Source of the DNA: an uncultured Verrucomicrobiales bacterium
Lineage (GTDB): Bacteria; Verrucomicrobiota; Verrucomicrobiia; Verrucomicrobiales; Akkermansiaceae
DNA length: 64,000 bases
Assembly: GCA_937934595.1 (NCBI GenBank)
Contig: CALGZA010000062.1
Location: 23,753 to 87,752 of the forward strand
Reading direction: 5' to 3'
Every line of letters begins with the position of its first letter. Position 1 is the first letter of the stretch. The position numbers and the translations under genes were made by a program. The notes beneath the pieces are model-generated. The model saw only the letters and a list, made by a program, of their open reading frames with translations. It made no database searches and was not told the DNA's origin. Of the stretch, positions 27,677 through 37,250 are shown in pieces.

Positions 27677-28210
27677 ATGTTAATGAGAAAATTACTCACC
27701 ATCAGCGCTGCCATGATAGCAGCGCTTTCCTCACTTCTCATCTCCAGCTGTGCTGGAGGTGGAAGCTCCACCACCTCACTCTCATCAGGTAACCTCGGCC
27801 CAGATCCAGATCCAGCCATCAGAAAAGCTCAAATCGCAGCAGAACCAAAAGGTAACTTCTACTACGGCAGACGATACTTCGTAGACAAAACACGCTTCTG
27901 GGGATACCTCCGCAAACCAGGACAATCATGGCAAAAAGCCAAACTCGTCCTCATGCACGAAGCTAACACAACCGTACCTGACAGAAAACCTGAACAAGGA
28001 CCCAAAAACGCCAGATACGCATACGACCAAAACTACGAATACCGCATCTCGGGGAACTACACAGGAACAAAAGGATATGATCCTAACTCAAACTCCATAC
28101 TACCAGTATTCAGACCCACCAACTTCACCCTCCTCAATAAAAAACCAGGCTGGCTATTCTCCCCAAATGATTACTACAACCCAAGACGCGTCACCCTAAG
28201 GCCTAGATAA
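27677..28210 (+). CDS. lipoprotein of unknown function
   Basis: A 177-residue protein with a signal peptide and lipobox ISSC followed by a Gly/Ser-rich linker (about 25-45). The rest is rich in Tyr, Arg and Asn (GNFYYGRRYFVDKTRFWGYL, SPNDYYNPRR) and I recognise no family. The start at 27677 is supported by TATAAC lying exactly 6 bases upstream (27665-27670). An ATG two codons later is an alternative. It begins 13 bases after the second L,D-transpeptidase and probably shares its transcript. Confidence 0.6.
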   Translation: MLMRKLLTISAAMIAALSSLLISSCAGGGSSTTSLSSGNLGPDPDPAIRKAQIAAEPKGNFYYGRRYFVDKTRFWGYLRKPGQSWQKAKLVLMHEANTTVPDRKPEQGPKNARYAYDQNYEYRISGNYTGTKGYDPNSNSILPVFRPTNFTLLNKKPGWLFSPNDYYNPRRVTLRPR

Positions 28211-28224
28211 CTGACCACCACAAA

Positions 28225-29718
28225 ATGCTCAGAATACCCATCACCATAAATCAAATCAAAGTCGCCCTGATCACTCTCTCGGCGGCTTTTTTCATCCCCT
28301 CATGCTCACTCACCCCCACCCCTCAAAAACCAAAAAACACCACCCCTCACATCCTCAGTAAACCCCTCACCCACTCACTACTTAAAAAATGGACAGCCAA
28401 CAACTACCAGAACCTACCCAACCACACCATCACACACAAAACACACCACCCACTCGCTAAAAAATCCCCATTCACCCTCACCAGCGGCCGCTCCATCAGC
28501 CCACTCACCTCACCCACTAAAGGCATCGGACTACCATGCCTCATAAAAACCTCAACCCATCCAGAACACAACTTCACCTCCATCACCAAAGACGCATTCC
28601 AGAGCAACCTACACCCAGCTAACATCGTCGCCACACAGTCCCGCATCAACGGTAAAATCACTACCCACATAGACATCTATGACCCCCGCCACAGCACCCA
28701 CCACACTCCTCCATACCACCTCCCACTAGCACACCAGCCTAACATCGTAATAGACCACCTCTATAACCTCCCAGGTAACTCATCACTAAACATCAAAGGC
28801 CTCATCAAACCACAAAAATACAGCAACTACCGCGGATTCTACCTCGCAGAACCATACAATAAAAACAAAATCCCAATAGTCATGATACACGGACTCGCAT
28901 CCAGCCCAGAAAAATTCATGGACCTATCAGAAGCCATCAACACCTCACCAAAACTACGTAAAAAATACCAACTCTGGTACTACTTCTACCCCACTGGAAC
29001 TCCTTGGATCGCCACCGCCAGCAAATTCAGATCAGCATTCCGTAACCTCATAAAAACCCTAGACCCCCACAAAAAACACCACAACATCAACAAAACCATC
29101 CTCATCGGACACAGCATGGGCGGACTCATCGCCAGAGCATCACTCTCACACCCAAAACAAATCCTACACCAAACCTACCTCGGAAACACACCCATCCAAT
29201 CCATATTCAACAAACACGAGATCAAAAAAATCAACGACTACTTCCACTACAAACCACTCACCGAACCCGCCAAAGTCATCTACCTAGCCACTCCTCACAG
29301 AGGATCAAAAATCGCAGAAGGCATCATCGGTTGGGCCACCATCAAACTCATCACCATCCCCACATTCATCCTACAACAAACCGCAGAAGCACTCACACCT
29401 AAAATCACCGCCAGAAATAAACTCCCAGAAAAAATCAGAAAACTCCTCAACAACAGCCAAAGCTCAATAACCCAGCTTCAACCAAAAAACCCCTCACTCA
29501 TCGCTCTCAACAAAATGCAAATCAGAAAAAAACTCACATCACACTCCATCATCGGAGACATCGGACTACCCATCTTCCAGCTAAATACCGACGGCGTAGT
29601 ATCCTACCACAGCGCCCACAACCCACACAGCAAATCAGAACACATCATCCCATCAAACCACGACATCAGCGACCACAAAAAAACCATCCAAACCATCCTC
29701 AACATCCTCCATCAATAA
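28225..29718 (+). CDS. lipase-like alpha/beta hydrolase lipoprotein
   Basis: A 497-residue protein with signal peptide and IPSC lipobox (Cys27). A poorly conserved N-terminal region (30-210), rich in Thr, His and Pro, precedes an alpha/beta hydrolase of the PGAP1/triacylglycerol-lipase type. Oxyanion loop VMIHGLASSPEKF begins at about 219. The nucleophile is Ser297 in LIGHSMGGLIARA. Candidates for the acid and base are the aspartate of NTDGVVSYHSA and the histidine of SNHDISDHK. It begins 14 bases after the previous lipoprotein and closes the lipoprotein cluster. The substrate may be a lipid or acyl ester. The T/P/H/N/K-rich composition reflects the strand bias. Confidence 0.75.
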   Translation: MLRIPITINQIKVALITLSAAFFIPSCSLTPTPQKPKNTTPHILSKPLTHSLLKKWTANNYQNLPNHTITHKTHHPLAKKSPFTLTSGRSISPLTSPTKGIGLPCLIKTSTHPEHNFTSITKDAFQSNLHPANIVATQSRINGKITTHIDIYDPRHSTHHTPPYHLPLAHQPNIVIDHLYNLPGNSSLNIKGLIKPQKYSNYRGFYLAEPYNKNKIPIVMIHGLASSPEKFMDLSEAINTSPKLRKKYQLWYYFYPTGTPWIATASKFRSAFRNLIKTLDPHKKHHNINKTILIGHSMGGLIARASLSHPKQILHQTYLGNTPIQSIFNKHEIKKINDYFHYKPLTEPAKVIYLATPHRGSKIAEGIIGWATIKLITIPTFILQQTAEALTPKITARNKLPEKIRKLLNNSQSSITQLQPKNPSLIALNKMQIRKKLTSHSIIGDIGLPIFQLNTDGVVSYHSAHNPHSKSEHIIPSNHDISDHKKTIQTILNILHQ

Positions 29719-29911
29719 CAAACTAACAACGACCTCACTCACAGACTTAACAGCAAAGAGAATAACCATCAGCAAGCAGACACAAAATCACCCCAGTCCA
29801 TTCTCTAACCACACTGGATACAAATCCACTCATCATCCACCACCCCAAAATAAACCTTAACCCCAACGCCACTTCAAACCACCAAACCACCTAAGAACCA
29901 GTAAAAAAACA

Positions 29912-29928
29912 TGTGACAGAATGTTCAC
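29912..29928 (+). promoter_or_regulatory. possible phosphate-regulator (PhoB-like) site upstream of pstS
   Basis: Two related heptamers, TGTGACA (29912-29918) and TGTTCAC (29922-29928), repeat at a 10-base period, close to the ~11-base period of known pho boxes. TGTGACA recurs upstream of pstC. The remaining gene-free bases 29719-30013 show no other clear feature apart from the inverted repeat at 29974-29991. Confidence 0.3.
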
Positions 29929-29973
29929 CATCAAAATTTGGCTAATAAACAAATAATATGAGAAATAATACCC

Positions 29974-29991
29974 GTGTTCAAAAAAGAACAC
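29974..29991. promoter_or_regulatory. perfect inverted repeat GTGTTC-N6-GAACAC before pstS
   Basis: Six-base perfect arms surround six adenines, 22 bases before the pstS ATG. It resembles the verrucomicrobial LexA motif TGTTC-N4-GAACA but has a six-base spacer. It may be an operator or a small 5'-leader hairpin. Confidence 0.4.
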
Positions 29992-30013
29992 CAAAACAAA
30001 ACACACAACCTAA

Positions 30014-30847
30014 ATGAAACTAAAGACTATTACATCAGCTATCGCAGCCCTCACAATGGCAGCAACCGCTCAAACTAAAATCGTAATCAAAGGTTCTGAC
30101 ACACTAGGAGCTAAGATGGTTCCTCAGCTCACAGAAGCATACAAAGCAGCTGGAAACAACATCCAGTTCGAAATCGCAGCTGAAGGTTCATCTTCATGCT
30201 TCACTGCTCTTCTTGCAGGTACTGCAGACTTCGGAATGTCATCCAGAGGCATCAAGTCTAAAGAAAAAGATAAATTCGCCTCCAAAGGCCAAGAAGCAGT
30301 AGCTCACATCGCAGGCGTGGACATGATCGCTGTAATAGTAAACGAAGCAAACGGCGTAAAAGCTCTCACAAAAAAACAAGTCGCTGACATCTTCACAGGA
30401 AAAGTCTCCGACTGGTCTCAAATTGGCGGCAAAGCAGGTGCCATCAAAGCATACACCCGTAACACATCATCAGGAACATATAAAACATTCCAAAAACTCG
30501 CCATGAACAAAGTCGACTACGGAAAAAACACCCGCAAAATGGCTGGTAACGAGCAAATCGCAGAAGCCGTAGCTGGTGACGTAAACGGTATAGGATACGT
30601 AGGACTTGCATACGCTAAGCGCGACGGAATCGCTGCAGCCACTGTGGACAACGTTTCTCCAGAGCCTGCTAACAAAACCACATACCCACTCTCACGTAAC
30701 CTCTACTACTACACCGTTGGCCAACCTAAAGGTGAAGTTCAGAAATTCATCAACTGGTCACTCACCTCACCAGTGGCAGCCAAAGTCATCAACAACGTCG
30801 GATTCATCGCTCCAGATATCCTAAAGAAATCAGCCTCACTGAAGTAA
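30014..30847 (+). CDS. pstS: phosphate ABC transporter, periplasmic phosphate-binding protein
   Basis: A 277-residue binding protein with a short signal peptide (cleavage near AATAQ). Phosphate-binding segments are KGSDTLGAK, EGSSSCFTALLAGTADFGMSSR (arginine contact) and RNTSSGTYKTF. The length and the PBP-like fold agree with short PstS proteins. It delivers phosphate to PstCA in the membrane. Base use is less skewed than in its neighbours, perhaps because of high expression. A strong terminator follows, so pstS can be made in excess over the rest of the operon. Confidence 0.92.
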   Translation: MKLKTITSAIAALTMAATAQTKIVIKGSDTLGAKMVPQLTEAYKAAGNNIQFEIAAEGSSSCFTALLAGTADFGMSSRGIKSKEKDKFASKGQEAVAHIAGVDMIAVIVNEANGVKALTKKQVADIFTGKVSDWSQIGGKAGAIKAYTRNTSSGTYKTFQKLAMNKVDYGKNTRKMAGNEQIAEAVAGDVNGIGYVGLAYAKRDGIAAATVDNVSPEPANKTTYPLSRNLYYYTVGQPKGEVQKFINWSLTSPVAAKVINNVGFIAPDILKKSASLK

Positions 30848-30889
30848 ATAAACTCCCATAGAAAACTTATTTAAGTATTCTTAAATTTA

Positions 30890-30926
30890 AAACTCCGTAT
30901 TTACCAAAAGGAAATGCGGAGTTTTT
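30890..30926 (+). terminator. strong Rho-independent terminator after pstS
   Basis: A 13-bp stem (30890-30902 with 30912-30924, one T-G pair) with a 9-base loop is followed by TTCTCTTT. It separates pstS from pstC and probably sets their relative expression by partial read-through. Confidence 0.85.
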
Positions 30927-30962
30927 CTCTTTAATTAACTCTAATTAATAAAGAAACAGACT

Positions 30963-31008
30963 TGTGACATTTTTGAAGCTGACATTCTGCCCAGTCTTTC
31001 ATTATATC
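30963..31008 (+). promoter_or_regulatory. candidate promoter with upstream TGTGACA for pstC
   Basis: CTGACA (30979-30984), an 18-base spacer and TATATC (31003-31008) form a plausible promoter. TGTGACAT at 30963-30970 lies just upstream and matches the heptamer before pstS, so a common regulator such as PhoB is possible. Confidence 0.4.
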
Positions 31009-31059
31009 CCGCCACAGATGAACAGCCTCCCGCATACCGTCCTACCAGACTAGAATAAA

Positions 31060-33012
31060 ATGAAAGATCTCAAACCAAGCAAACCATTTTCTAACGCAAC
31101 AAGCAGAAAATTTCTAGGTATAACCAAACAAGATTTCATTAAATATTTCTTCGGAGGAAACGCCACACTCGCAGTCATCATCATCATTGCAATCGTCTGG
31201 TTCTTAATTCATAACGCCAGCACATTCTTCCCTCAATACCAGAAAAAACTCAATCTTTACCGTATCTCCGGACAAGAAATCCTAGACTTCTACGCAAAAG
31301 AAAACAACGCCGTAGCAGAACTCAGCGGCCTCTGCGTTCAAGCCAGAGAATACGAGATCCAAGACCGCCTTGGCGCACTCTATCGAGTCATCCCCATTTA
31401 CTCAGAATTTAAGGCCAAATCCTTAAAAAAAATCATCGGTGAAAGAAAAGAACTAAAACGCGCTAAAACAGCACTCTCCAAAATCAAAATAAAACCATCA
31501 GTAACCAACACAGAAATAAAAAACGCGGAAGACTACCTAAATAATTGCAAAAACTCACTAAAAAAAGCCATCTCTGCCGCCGTTAACAAACTCGATTTCA
31601 GCCAAGTAAAGAACAAGTCCTGGCCTACAGATAAAAAATATCTCCAGCCCATTCGTGACGCAATAGTTGAAAATGTAACCACAGGTAAAAAACCTCAATT
31701 CATCTCAGATATCGAAGCTCAAGAAGCCAAGAAAATCGCCGAAATAGACGCCCTCCCATTCATACAAGATCTCATAAAGTCAAAAACTGCCTTCAACAAA
31801 CCTATCCCCGCGATGAATACCTTCGTCGAAGAACTACGTATCATTGCAGACAAGACAAAGGCACAGGGTAATAAATACAACGATGTCCCAAACACTAAAG
31901 CATCACTAGAAAAAGCAATCAGCCTCGCAAAAACAACAGAAATCAAACAAGAAAAACAAAAAGAACTCAATAGACTCTACACAATCGAGCCAGATTATAA
32001 TACATTCATAAAACCCATCTACGCATCCAAAGAATCCTATAAAATCCATCACTCTGCACTAAAAGAAGCCATCAAATCAGGTTTCAGCACACTTCCTGAC
32101 ACAAGTAAGTTTCAAGGAAAAGCCGCCAAAGCCTTTATCAAAGATATCAATGACGCAGATCCAGCTCAAACACTCGCAGAATTAAATGCCAAAGTGGAAA
32201 CCTGGAAACATGATGAAAAATACAGCATGGGACAAACCGTAAAAGGCTTTTTCTTCGGAACGGAATGGACCACCAACTCATCATGGCAAGACTTCTACGG
32301 AATACTACCCCTCCTCACAGGCTCCGTCGCTGTCGCCATCGTAGCTCTAATCATAGCAGTCCCATTCTCTGTTGGCGGCGCCATCTATGTGAACCGCTTA
32401 GCATCCAAGGCTGAACAAACATTCATCAAGCCATTCATCGAGTTCATCCAAGCCATCCCATCCATCGTTCTTGCATTCTTCGGTTACGTCGTACTAGGCG
32501 CCCTCATCCAAGAATACTCACAATCATGGATGTTCAGCTGGATTCCAGGATTCCCAGTAGAAGACCAATACACCATCCTCAATGCAGGTCTTCTTCTCGC
32601 CCTCATGGCAGTCCCCACCATCTTCACACTCTGCGAAGACGCCCTGAACAATGTGCCAAAAGCATACAACGAAGCATCCCTCGCACTAGGAGCCACTAAA
32701 CTTCAAACCATCCTTAAAGTCATTCTCCCATCTTGCGCATCAGGCGTCATCGCCGCCATACTCCTAGGCTTCGGCAGAATCATCGGAGAAACAATGGTAG
32801 TCCTCCTCGTCTTAGGCGGAAAAATCTCCATCCCTGATTCCTGGACAGCATCAGCACACTCCATGACAGGTATTCTCGCCCAAGAAATCGGCGAGGTAAA
32901 CGAAGGTTCTCTCCACTGGGGGGCCCTATTCATGGTCGCTCTCCTTCTCTTCTCCATCGCACTCGGTATCAATTACGTCTCACAACGTATCCTCAATAAC
33001 TACAGCAAATAA
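31060..33012 (+). CDS. pstC: phosphate ABC transporter permease PstC with large extracytoplasmic insert
   Basis: A 650-residue protein, about twice the length of E. coli PstC. Transmembrane helix 1 (about 33-53) is followed by a Lys-rich, mostly helical insert (about 60-389) and then by the permease core with five helices. The ABC-contact loop is EASLALGATKLQTILKV in the last third. Large inserts after helix 1 are known in PstC of Vibrio and Pseudomonas. Their role is unknown. The insert has no cysteines except two near the start (GLCVQ, NNCKN). The gene follows its own promoter candidate and precedes pstA by 30 bases. Confidence 0.88.
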   Translation: MKDLKPSKPFSNATSRKFLGITKQDFIKYFFGGNATLAVIIIIAIVWFLIHNASTFFPQYQKKLNLYRISGQEILDFYAKENNAVAELSGLCVQAREYEIQDRLGALYRVIPIYSEFKAKSLKKIIGERKELKRAKTALSKIKIKPSVTNTEIKNAEDYLNNCKNSLKKAISAAVNKLDFSQVKNKSWPTDKKYLQPIRDAIVENVTTGKKPQFISDIEAQEAKKIAEIDALPFIQDLIKSKTAFNKPIPAMNTFVEELRIIADKTKAQGNKYNDVPNTKASLEKAISLAKTTEIKQEKQKELNRLYTIEPDYNTFIKPIYASKESYKIHHSALKEAIKSGFSTLPDTSKFQGKAAKAFIKDINDADPAQTLAELNAKVETWKHDEKYSMGQTVKGFFFGTEWTTNSSWQDFYGILPLLTGSVAVAIVALIIAVPFSVGGAIYVNRLASKAEQTFIKPFIEFIQAIPSIVLAFFGYVVLGALIQEYSQSWMFSWIPGFPVEDQYTILNAGLLLALMAVPTIFTLCEDALNNVPKAYNEASLALGATKLQTILKVILPSCASGVIAAILLGFGRIIGETMVVLLVLGGKISIPDSWTASAHSMTGILAQEIGEVNEGSLHWGALFMVALLLFSIALGINYVSQRILNNYSK

Positions 33013-33042
33013 CTACCAAGCAACCACTCGCTCACCAAACAC

Positions 33043-35151
33043 ATGCCTCACTCTACAAAAAACCCTTTTGCTAAAAAGCAATCCAGTCTAGAAAAAAAAG
33101 AAAAGACACTATTCAGTCTTTTTGCCTTCTGCACCTACTTTATCATTATCTGTGCTTCATGCATATTCCTCAACATCATCTGGAACGGAACACCAGTCCT
33201 CATGCAAAAAGGACTCTCATTCATCACTCAAAAACCAGAAACACTTGCCGTCCTCGAAATGGCAAAAAGCGATAAATACCAAGTCCCATCAGAAAACTTC
33301 AACAACTTACTCAAATCAAACCCCCAGGAAATCCCCATCAAAAGCCTCTCAGTTTCAGAAAAACAATTTCAGTTCGTCAGCTTCAAAATCAAACAAGGAT
33401 CAATAATTGGCGACGGCTACCTTCTAAACATCGAAAAAGATAATCCCGGAACTCACATAAAATTCACAGAAAGAAAATCCCCCAAACTCCTAGGATTCAA
33501 TCTAGAAAACGATAAACAATTCACCCTATCAAAAAAAGAACTCAGCTCTATCCAAAAAAACGACCCACAACTCATCCAATCGGAAATCACAGAAAAAAAA
33601 CTCAGCCTTAATAACAAAAAAGTCACCATCAAGGCAGGTGAATACCCCATTAGCAAAGAAGCTCATGACAGCCTCTTAAAATCAGACCTCATCTTCCAGA
33701 TGAAACAGTCATTCCCAGATGACGAACCAGACAAAATTAACCTCACCGTCATCCCTCATGACCAAACCATCACCGTATCATCATCAGTCTTCTACAGCGC
33801 CTTTGATGACGAAGACGCCTCATCTCCCCTCCCTACAACATCGATTGAAAACTCCCCATTCCAGAAAACCATCACCACATTCTCGCTACCTAAAGCTCAC
33901 TACAAAGTCAGCCCAGAAACTCTCAAAATCCTCAGCAACCACGGCATCAAGCACCTGCACAACACAGACCTAGGATCCATAGTCATAAACGAAGAAATCA
34001 AAGCTTCTCTCACCTTAGACAAAAAAGCATACACCCAACTCATAAAAGACAATCCTAACCTCGTAACATCAGACACCAAAGAACATCAAGAATCTCTCTC
34101 ATACACTAACTTCTCCATAGAAAAAGACTGCGAGGTTCAACTCAACGCCAGCGACCTAGACATCTTCTCAAAAAACCCCAACTTCAAACCCAGCTCTAAA
34201 AAAACACACTCATACTCAGGTGGAGGTATCCTCGGCCCCATTATCGGAACCGCATGCTTAGTAATCATCTGCATGGTCATCGCCCTATTCACAGGAATAG
34301 CTGCTGCCACCTACCTAAACGAATACGCAAGAAAAGGAACCTTCACCAAAACCATCAGACTCGCCATGCTAAACCTAGCTGGTGTCCCATCCATCGTCTT
34401 CGGACTCTTCGGACTCGGCCTATTCGTCATGCTTGCACCAGTCTTCTCAAACACTCCAAAAGTTGAATCTAAACTTCACATCCCCATCATCAGCCTAGGA
34501 AGCCCTCCAGAGCTCCGCACCATGGAAGCTGAAGGAATAGTCGCTGTCGACCCAGATCTAAGCACATCCCAAGCTGTTGCCACAGCATCTACTCAAGGCG
34601 CTAAAAAATTCCATAACGGATATTACTACATCTCATTCCAAGGCTGGGGAACATGCATGCTAGCAGGTGGTTTCACCCTAGCCATCATGGTACTCCCCGT
34701 CATCATCACATCGTGTGAGGAATCTCTAAAAGCCGTCCCCATGGGATTCCGTGAAGCATCCATGGCGCTAGGTGCCACCAAATGGCAATCCATTCGCACC
34801 GCCGTCCTCCCATACGCATTCTCAGGCATCCTCACAGCTTCTATCCTAGGCATCACCAGAGTCGCAGGAGAAACAGCACCCATCATGTTCACCGCAGCTG
34901 TAGCAGAAAAATCAGACCTCCCATGGCAAGGCATACACTCCTCAGGATTCAGTGCATTCATCGACTTCCTACAACAGTCAGTCCAAGCCCTCCCCTACCA
35001 CATCTTTACCGTAGCAGGCAGAATCCCACAGTCAGAATACACACGCCCCATGCAATACGGCTCCGTCCTCGTATTCATGATCATCGTCTTACTCCTCTCA
35101 GCTGTCTCCATATACCTCCGTAATAAAGTTCGCGGAAAAATCAAATGGTAA
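33043..35151 (+). CDS. pstA: phosphate ABC transporter permease PstA with repeat-built insert
   Basis: A 702-residue protein, more than twice the E. coli length. Helix 1 (about 24-47) precedes an insert (about 60-390) made of about eight degenerate units of ~41 residues. Each has a motif like [18 protein letters not shown] or LIKDNPNLV. The permease core starts at about 393 ([10 protein letters not shown]). It carries the ABC-contact loop [17 protein letters not shown] and a second, smaller insert (about 475-530) between helices. It forms the channel with PstC. pstB follows 49 bases later. Confidence 0.88.
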   Translation: MPHSTKNPFAKKQSSLEKKEKTLFSLFAFCTYFIIICASCIFLNIIWNGTPVLMQKGLSFITQKPETLAVLEMAKSDKYQVPSENFNNLLKSNPQEIPIKSLSVSEKQFQFVSFKIKQGSIIGDGYLLNIEKDNPGTHIKFTERKSPKLLGFNLENDKQFTLSKKELSSIQKNDPQLIQSEITEKKLSLNNKKVTIKAGEYPISKEAHDSLLKSDLIFQMKQSFPDDEPDKINLTVIPHDQTITVSSSVFYSAFDDEDASSPLPTTSIENSPFQKTITTFSLPKAHYKVSPETLKILSNHGIKHLHNTDLGSIVINEEIKASLTLDKKAYTQLIKDNPNLVTSDTKEHQESLSYTNFSIEKDCEVQLNASDLDIFSKNPNFKPSSKKTHSYSGGGILGPIIGTACLVIICMVIALFTGIAAATYLNEYARKGTFTKTIRLAMLNLAGVPSIVFGLFGLGLFVMLAPVFSNTPKVESKLHIPIISLGSPPELRTMEAEGIVAVDPDLSTSQAVATASTQGAKKFHNGYYYISFQGWGTCMLAGGFTLAIMVLPVIITSCEESLKAVPMGFREASMALGATKWQSIRTAVLPYAFSGILTASILGITRVAGETAPIMFTAAVAEKSDLPWQGIHSSGFSAFIDFLQQSVQALPYHIFTVAGRIPQSEYTRPMQYGSVLVFMIIVLLLSAVSIYLRNKVRGKIKW

Positions 35152-35200
35152 CAATCATTCAATCACTTCATCATAATATCCACCAAAAAATCACTTCATC

Positions 35201-35956
35201 ATGATCAATATCAACAACGTCTCATTTTCATACGACAAAGGTAAAACCGAAGTCCTCAAAAACATCTCGCTAGACATCCCAGAGAAAAAAGTAACCTCAT
35301 TCATCGGTCCATCAGGATGCGGAAAATCCACTCTCCTACGCTGTATCAACCGCATGAACGACCTCGTCGAAACCTCCATGATCACAACAGGACAAATCGA
35401 CGTCATGGGCCAAAACATCAACTCAAAAGAAGTCGACCCCATCGAACTCAGGAAACACATCGGTATGGTATTCCAAAAATACAACCCATTCCCAAAATCC
35501 ATTTACGATAACGTCGCATACGGACTTCGTATCCAAGGCATCAAAAATAAAAAAACTCTCGATCAAGCAGTAGAAAGAAGCCTTCGTGGAGCCGCCCTCT
35601 GGGACGAAGTAAAAGACCGCCTAAAAGATTCAGCACTCGGCCTCTCAGGTGGCCAACAACAACGCCTCTGCATCGCCAGAGCCATCGCAGTCCAACCCAA
35701 AATCATCCTCATGGATGAACCATGCTCAGCTCTAGACCCCATCGCCACAGCTAAAGTCGAAGAACTCATCACCGAACTTAGAGAAGAATTCACCATCGTC
35801 ATCGTAACACACTCCATGCAGCAAGCATCCCGTATATCAGATCACACAGCATTCTTCTACCTAGGCGAACTCATCGAATACGGCCAGACAGACACCATCT
35901 TCCAAAACCCAAGCAAAAAAAGAACAGAAGACTACATCTCTGGAAGGTTCGGCTAA
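35201..35956 (+). CDS. pstB: phosphate ABC transporter ATP-binding protein
   Basis: A 251-residue ATPase of standard PstB length. Walker A is GPSGCGKST, the Q-loop lies in [13 protein letters not shown], the signature is [14 protein letters not shown], Walker B is [13 protein letters not shown] and the H-loop is VTHSM. The [15 protein letters not shown] segment is diagnostic for PstB. It energises phosphate import through PstCA. It is 57 bases upstream of phoU in the same operon. Confidence 0.95.
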   Translation: MININNVSFSYDKGKTEVLKNISLDIPEKKVTSFIGPSGCGKSTLLRCINRMNDLVETSMITTGQIDVMGQNINSKEVDPIELRKHIGMVFQKYNPFPKSIYDNVAYGLRIQGIKNKKTLDQAVERSLRGAALWDEVKDRLKDSALGLSGGQQQRLCIARAIAVQPKIILMDEPCSALDPIATAKVEELITELREEFTIVIVTHSMQQASRISDHTAFFYLGELIEYGQTDTIFQNPSKKRTEDYISGRFG

Positions 35957-36013
35957 TAAATCATTCAACAAAAAATCAAAAACTACTCATTAATTCATAA
36001 GTTCACAAACACA

Positions 36014-36697
36014 ATGCAAATCCAAGGACACATCCTATCAGAGTTTGACGAAGCACTAAACACGCTAAAAGCAAATACCATCACCATGGCCACACTAACA
36101 CAGAAAAATGTTGAAAATGCATTCACTGGACTCACCCAGCGTGACCTCTCCATCTGTAACCAAGTCATCGCTGATGACGAAGAAGTTGACCAACTAGAAA
36201 TACAGATAGACAACGACAGCCTCCAAATCATGGCGAAATTTCAGCCATTCGCCTCTGACCTCCGCCTTGTCGTCGCATCCATGAAAGTGACCCATAACCT
36301 AGAGCGCATCTCAGACCACGCTGTCAGCATCGCCAAACGCTCCCGTAAAATCATCAAAAGCGAAGACATTGATGAAGTCGCATTAATAGAACCTGCATAC
36401 CAACAAGCTCTCCTCATGCTTAAAAATGCTATCCTCTGCTACACCGAAGGCAGCACAGAAAAAGCACTAGAAGTTCTCTCCATGGAAGATGACCTCAACA
36501 AGTTCCATAAAATCGCTTCTAAATCATACACCAAAAAACTTGAAGAACCATCTGACCACTATAAAATATTCTTAAACCTAGTTTTCATAACACGCTGGAT
36601 AGAAAGAGTCGGTAACCTCTCCACAAACATTGCTGAAGACGTCATATTCATGGAATCAGCCCAAGACATTCGCCATGGCGGAGAACTAGAAGAGTAA
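36014..36697 (+). CDS. phoU: phosphate transport regulator PhoU
   Basis: A 227-residue, all-helical protein made of two PhoU three-helix repeats, of standard length. The metal-binding-type motif is visible as DEEVDQLEIQID in the first repeat and as LEDDLNK-like MEDDLNKFH in the second. RITHNLERISDHA-type sequence appears as THNLERISDHAVSIA. PhoU links transporter state to the PhoR/PhoB system and restrains phosphate uptake. No PhoR or PhoB gene is in the window. Confidence 0.93.
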   Translation: MQIQGHILSEFDEALNTLKANTITMATLTQKNVENAFTGLTQRDLSICNQVIADDEEVDQLEIQIDNDSLQIMAKFQPFASDLRLVVASMKVTHNLERISDHAVSIAKRSRKIIKSEDIDEVALIEPAYQQALLMLKNAILCYTEGSTEKALEVLSMEDDLNKFHKIASKSYTKKLEEPSDHYKIFLNLVFITRWIERVGNLSTNIAEDVIFMESAQDIRHGGELEE

Positions 36698-36723
36698 TAA
36701 TTCAACAACATATTCAAACCATC

Positions 36724-37203
36724 ATGGAAACTCCAAATCATAACAACCAACCACCAAACCCCTACCAGTCACAATCCCAAGACCCACAGCCTTACAATCC
36801 TCAACAACCACAGCTCCATCCTCATCGACCCACTTGCGGCCTAGCCATAACATCCATGGTCCTCGGTATCTTAGCTTTAGCTCCATGCTACACAGGCATC
36901 ATATTCGGTGGAATCGGCGTGATTTTTGGCCACATCTCTATGGGCAAGTTCAAAAAAGACCCTAATCTAGGTGGAAGAGGCATGGCTATTGCGGGACTCG
37001 TTACTGGCTACATAGGCATCTTAATTTCAGTATTTTTAATAATTGTGGCTATTGTAACAACAAATTCTGCTATAAACGCTTCAGGCTCCAGCACATTCAG
37101 GGAAGCTATTGAACAAAGCATCAAAGCTCAGCAAGACAAACAAGAAAACATCACCTCCCCAGAACCTGATTCCGCAGAACAATCCATACAAACAGAAAAT
37201 TAA
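36724..37203 (+). CDS. DUF4190-like small membrane protein
   Basis: A 159-residue protein with a Pro/Gln/Asn-rich cytoplasmic or surface-exposed N-terminus (about 1-38, with NPYQSQ), followed by two hydrophobic helices (about 41-72 and 92-117). The loop between them is GHISMGKFKKDPNLGGRG, which matches the DUF4190 pattern. A polar tail follows. It starts 26 bases after phoU. Function unknown. It is a distant relative of the 3628-3975 protein. Confidence 0.7.
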   Translation: METPNHNNQPPNPYQSQSQDPQPYNPQQPQLHPHRPTCGLAITSMVLGILALAPCYTGIIFGGIGVIFGHISMGKFKKDPNLGGRGMAIAGLVTGYIGILISVFLIIVAIVTTNSAINASGSSTFREAIEQSIKAQQDKQENITSPEPDSAEQSIQTEN

Positions 37204-37239
37204 TCACTCACCCTAATCACTCACCCTAATCATTCAACC
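37201..37239 (+). repeat. three tandem 13-bp repeats
   Basis: TAATCACTCACCC occurs twice exactly and a third time as TAATCATTCAACC. The first copy begins with the stop codon of the DUF4190 gene. Confidence 0.8.
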
Positions 37240-37250
37240 AAGATCCACAT

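Noticed and set aside
29974..29991. LexA box before pstS
   Set aside because: The known verrucomicrobial motif TGTTC-N4-GAACA has a four-base spacer; here it is six, and pstS is not an SOS gene.
37201..37239. Start of a CRISPR or integron-like array
   Set aside because: Three directly abutting 13-mers without spacers are a simple tandem duplication.
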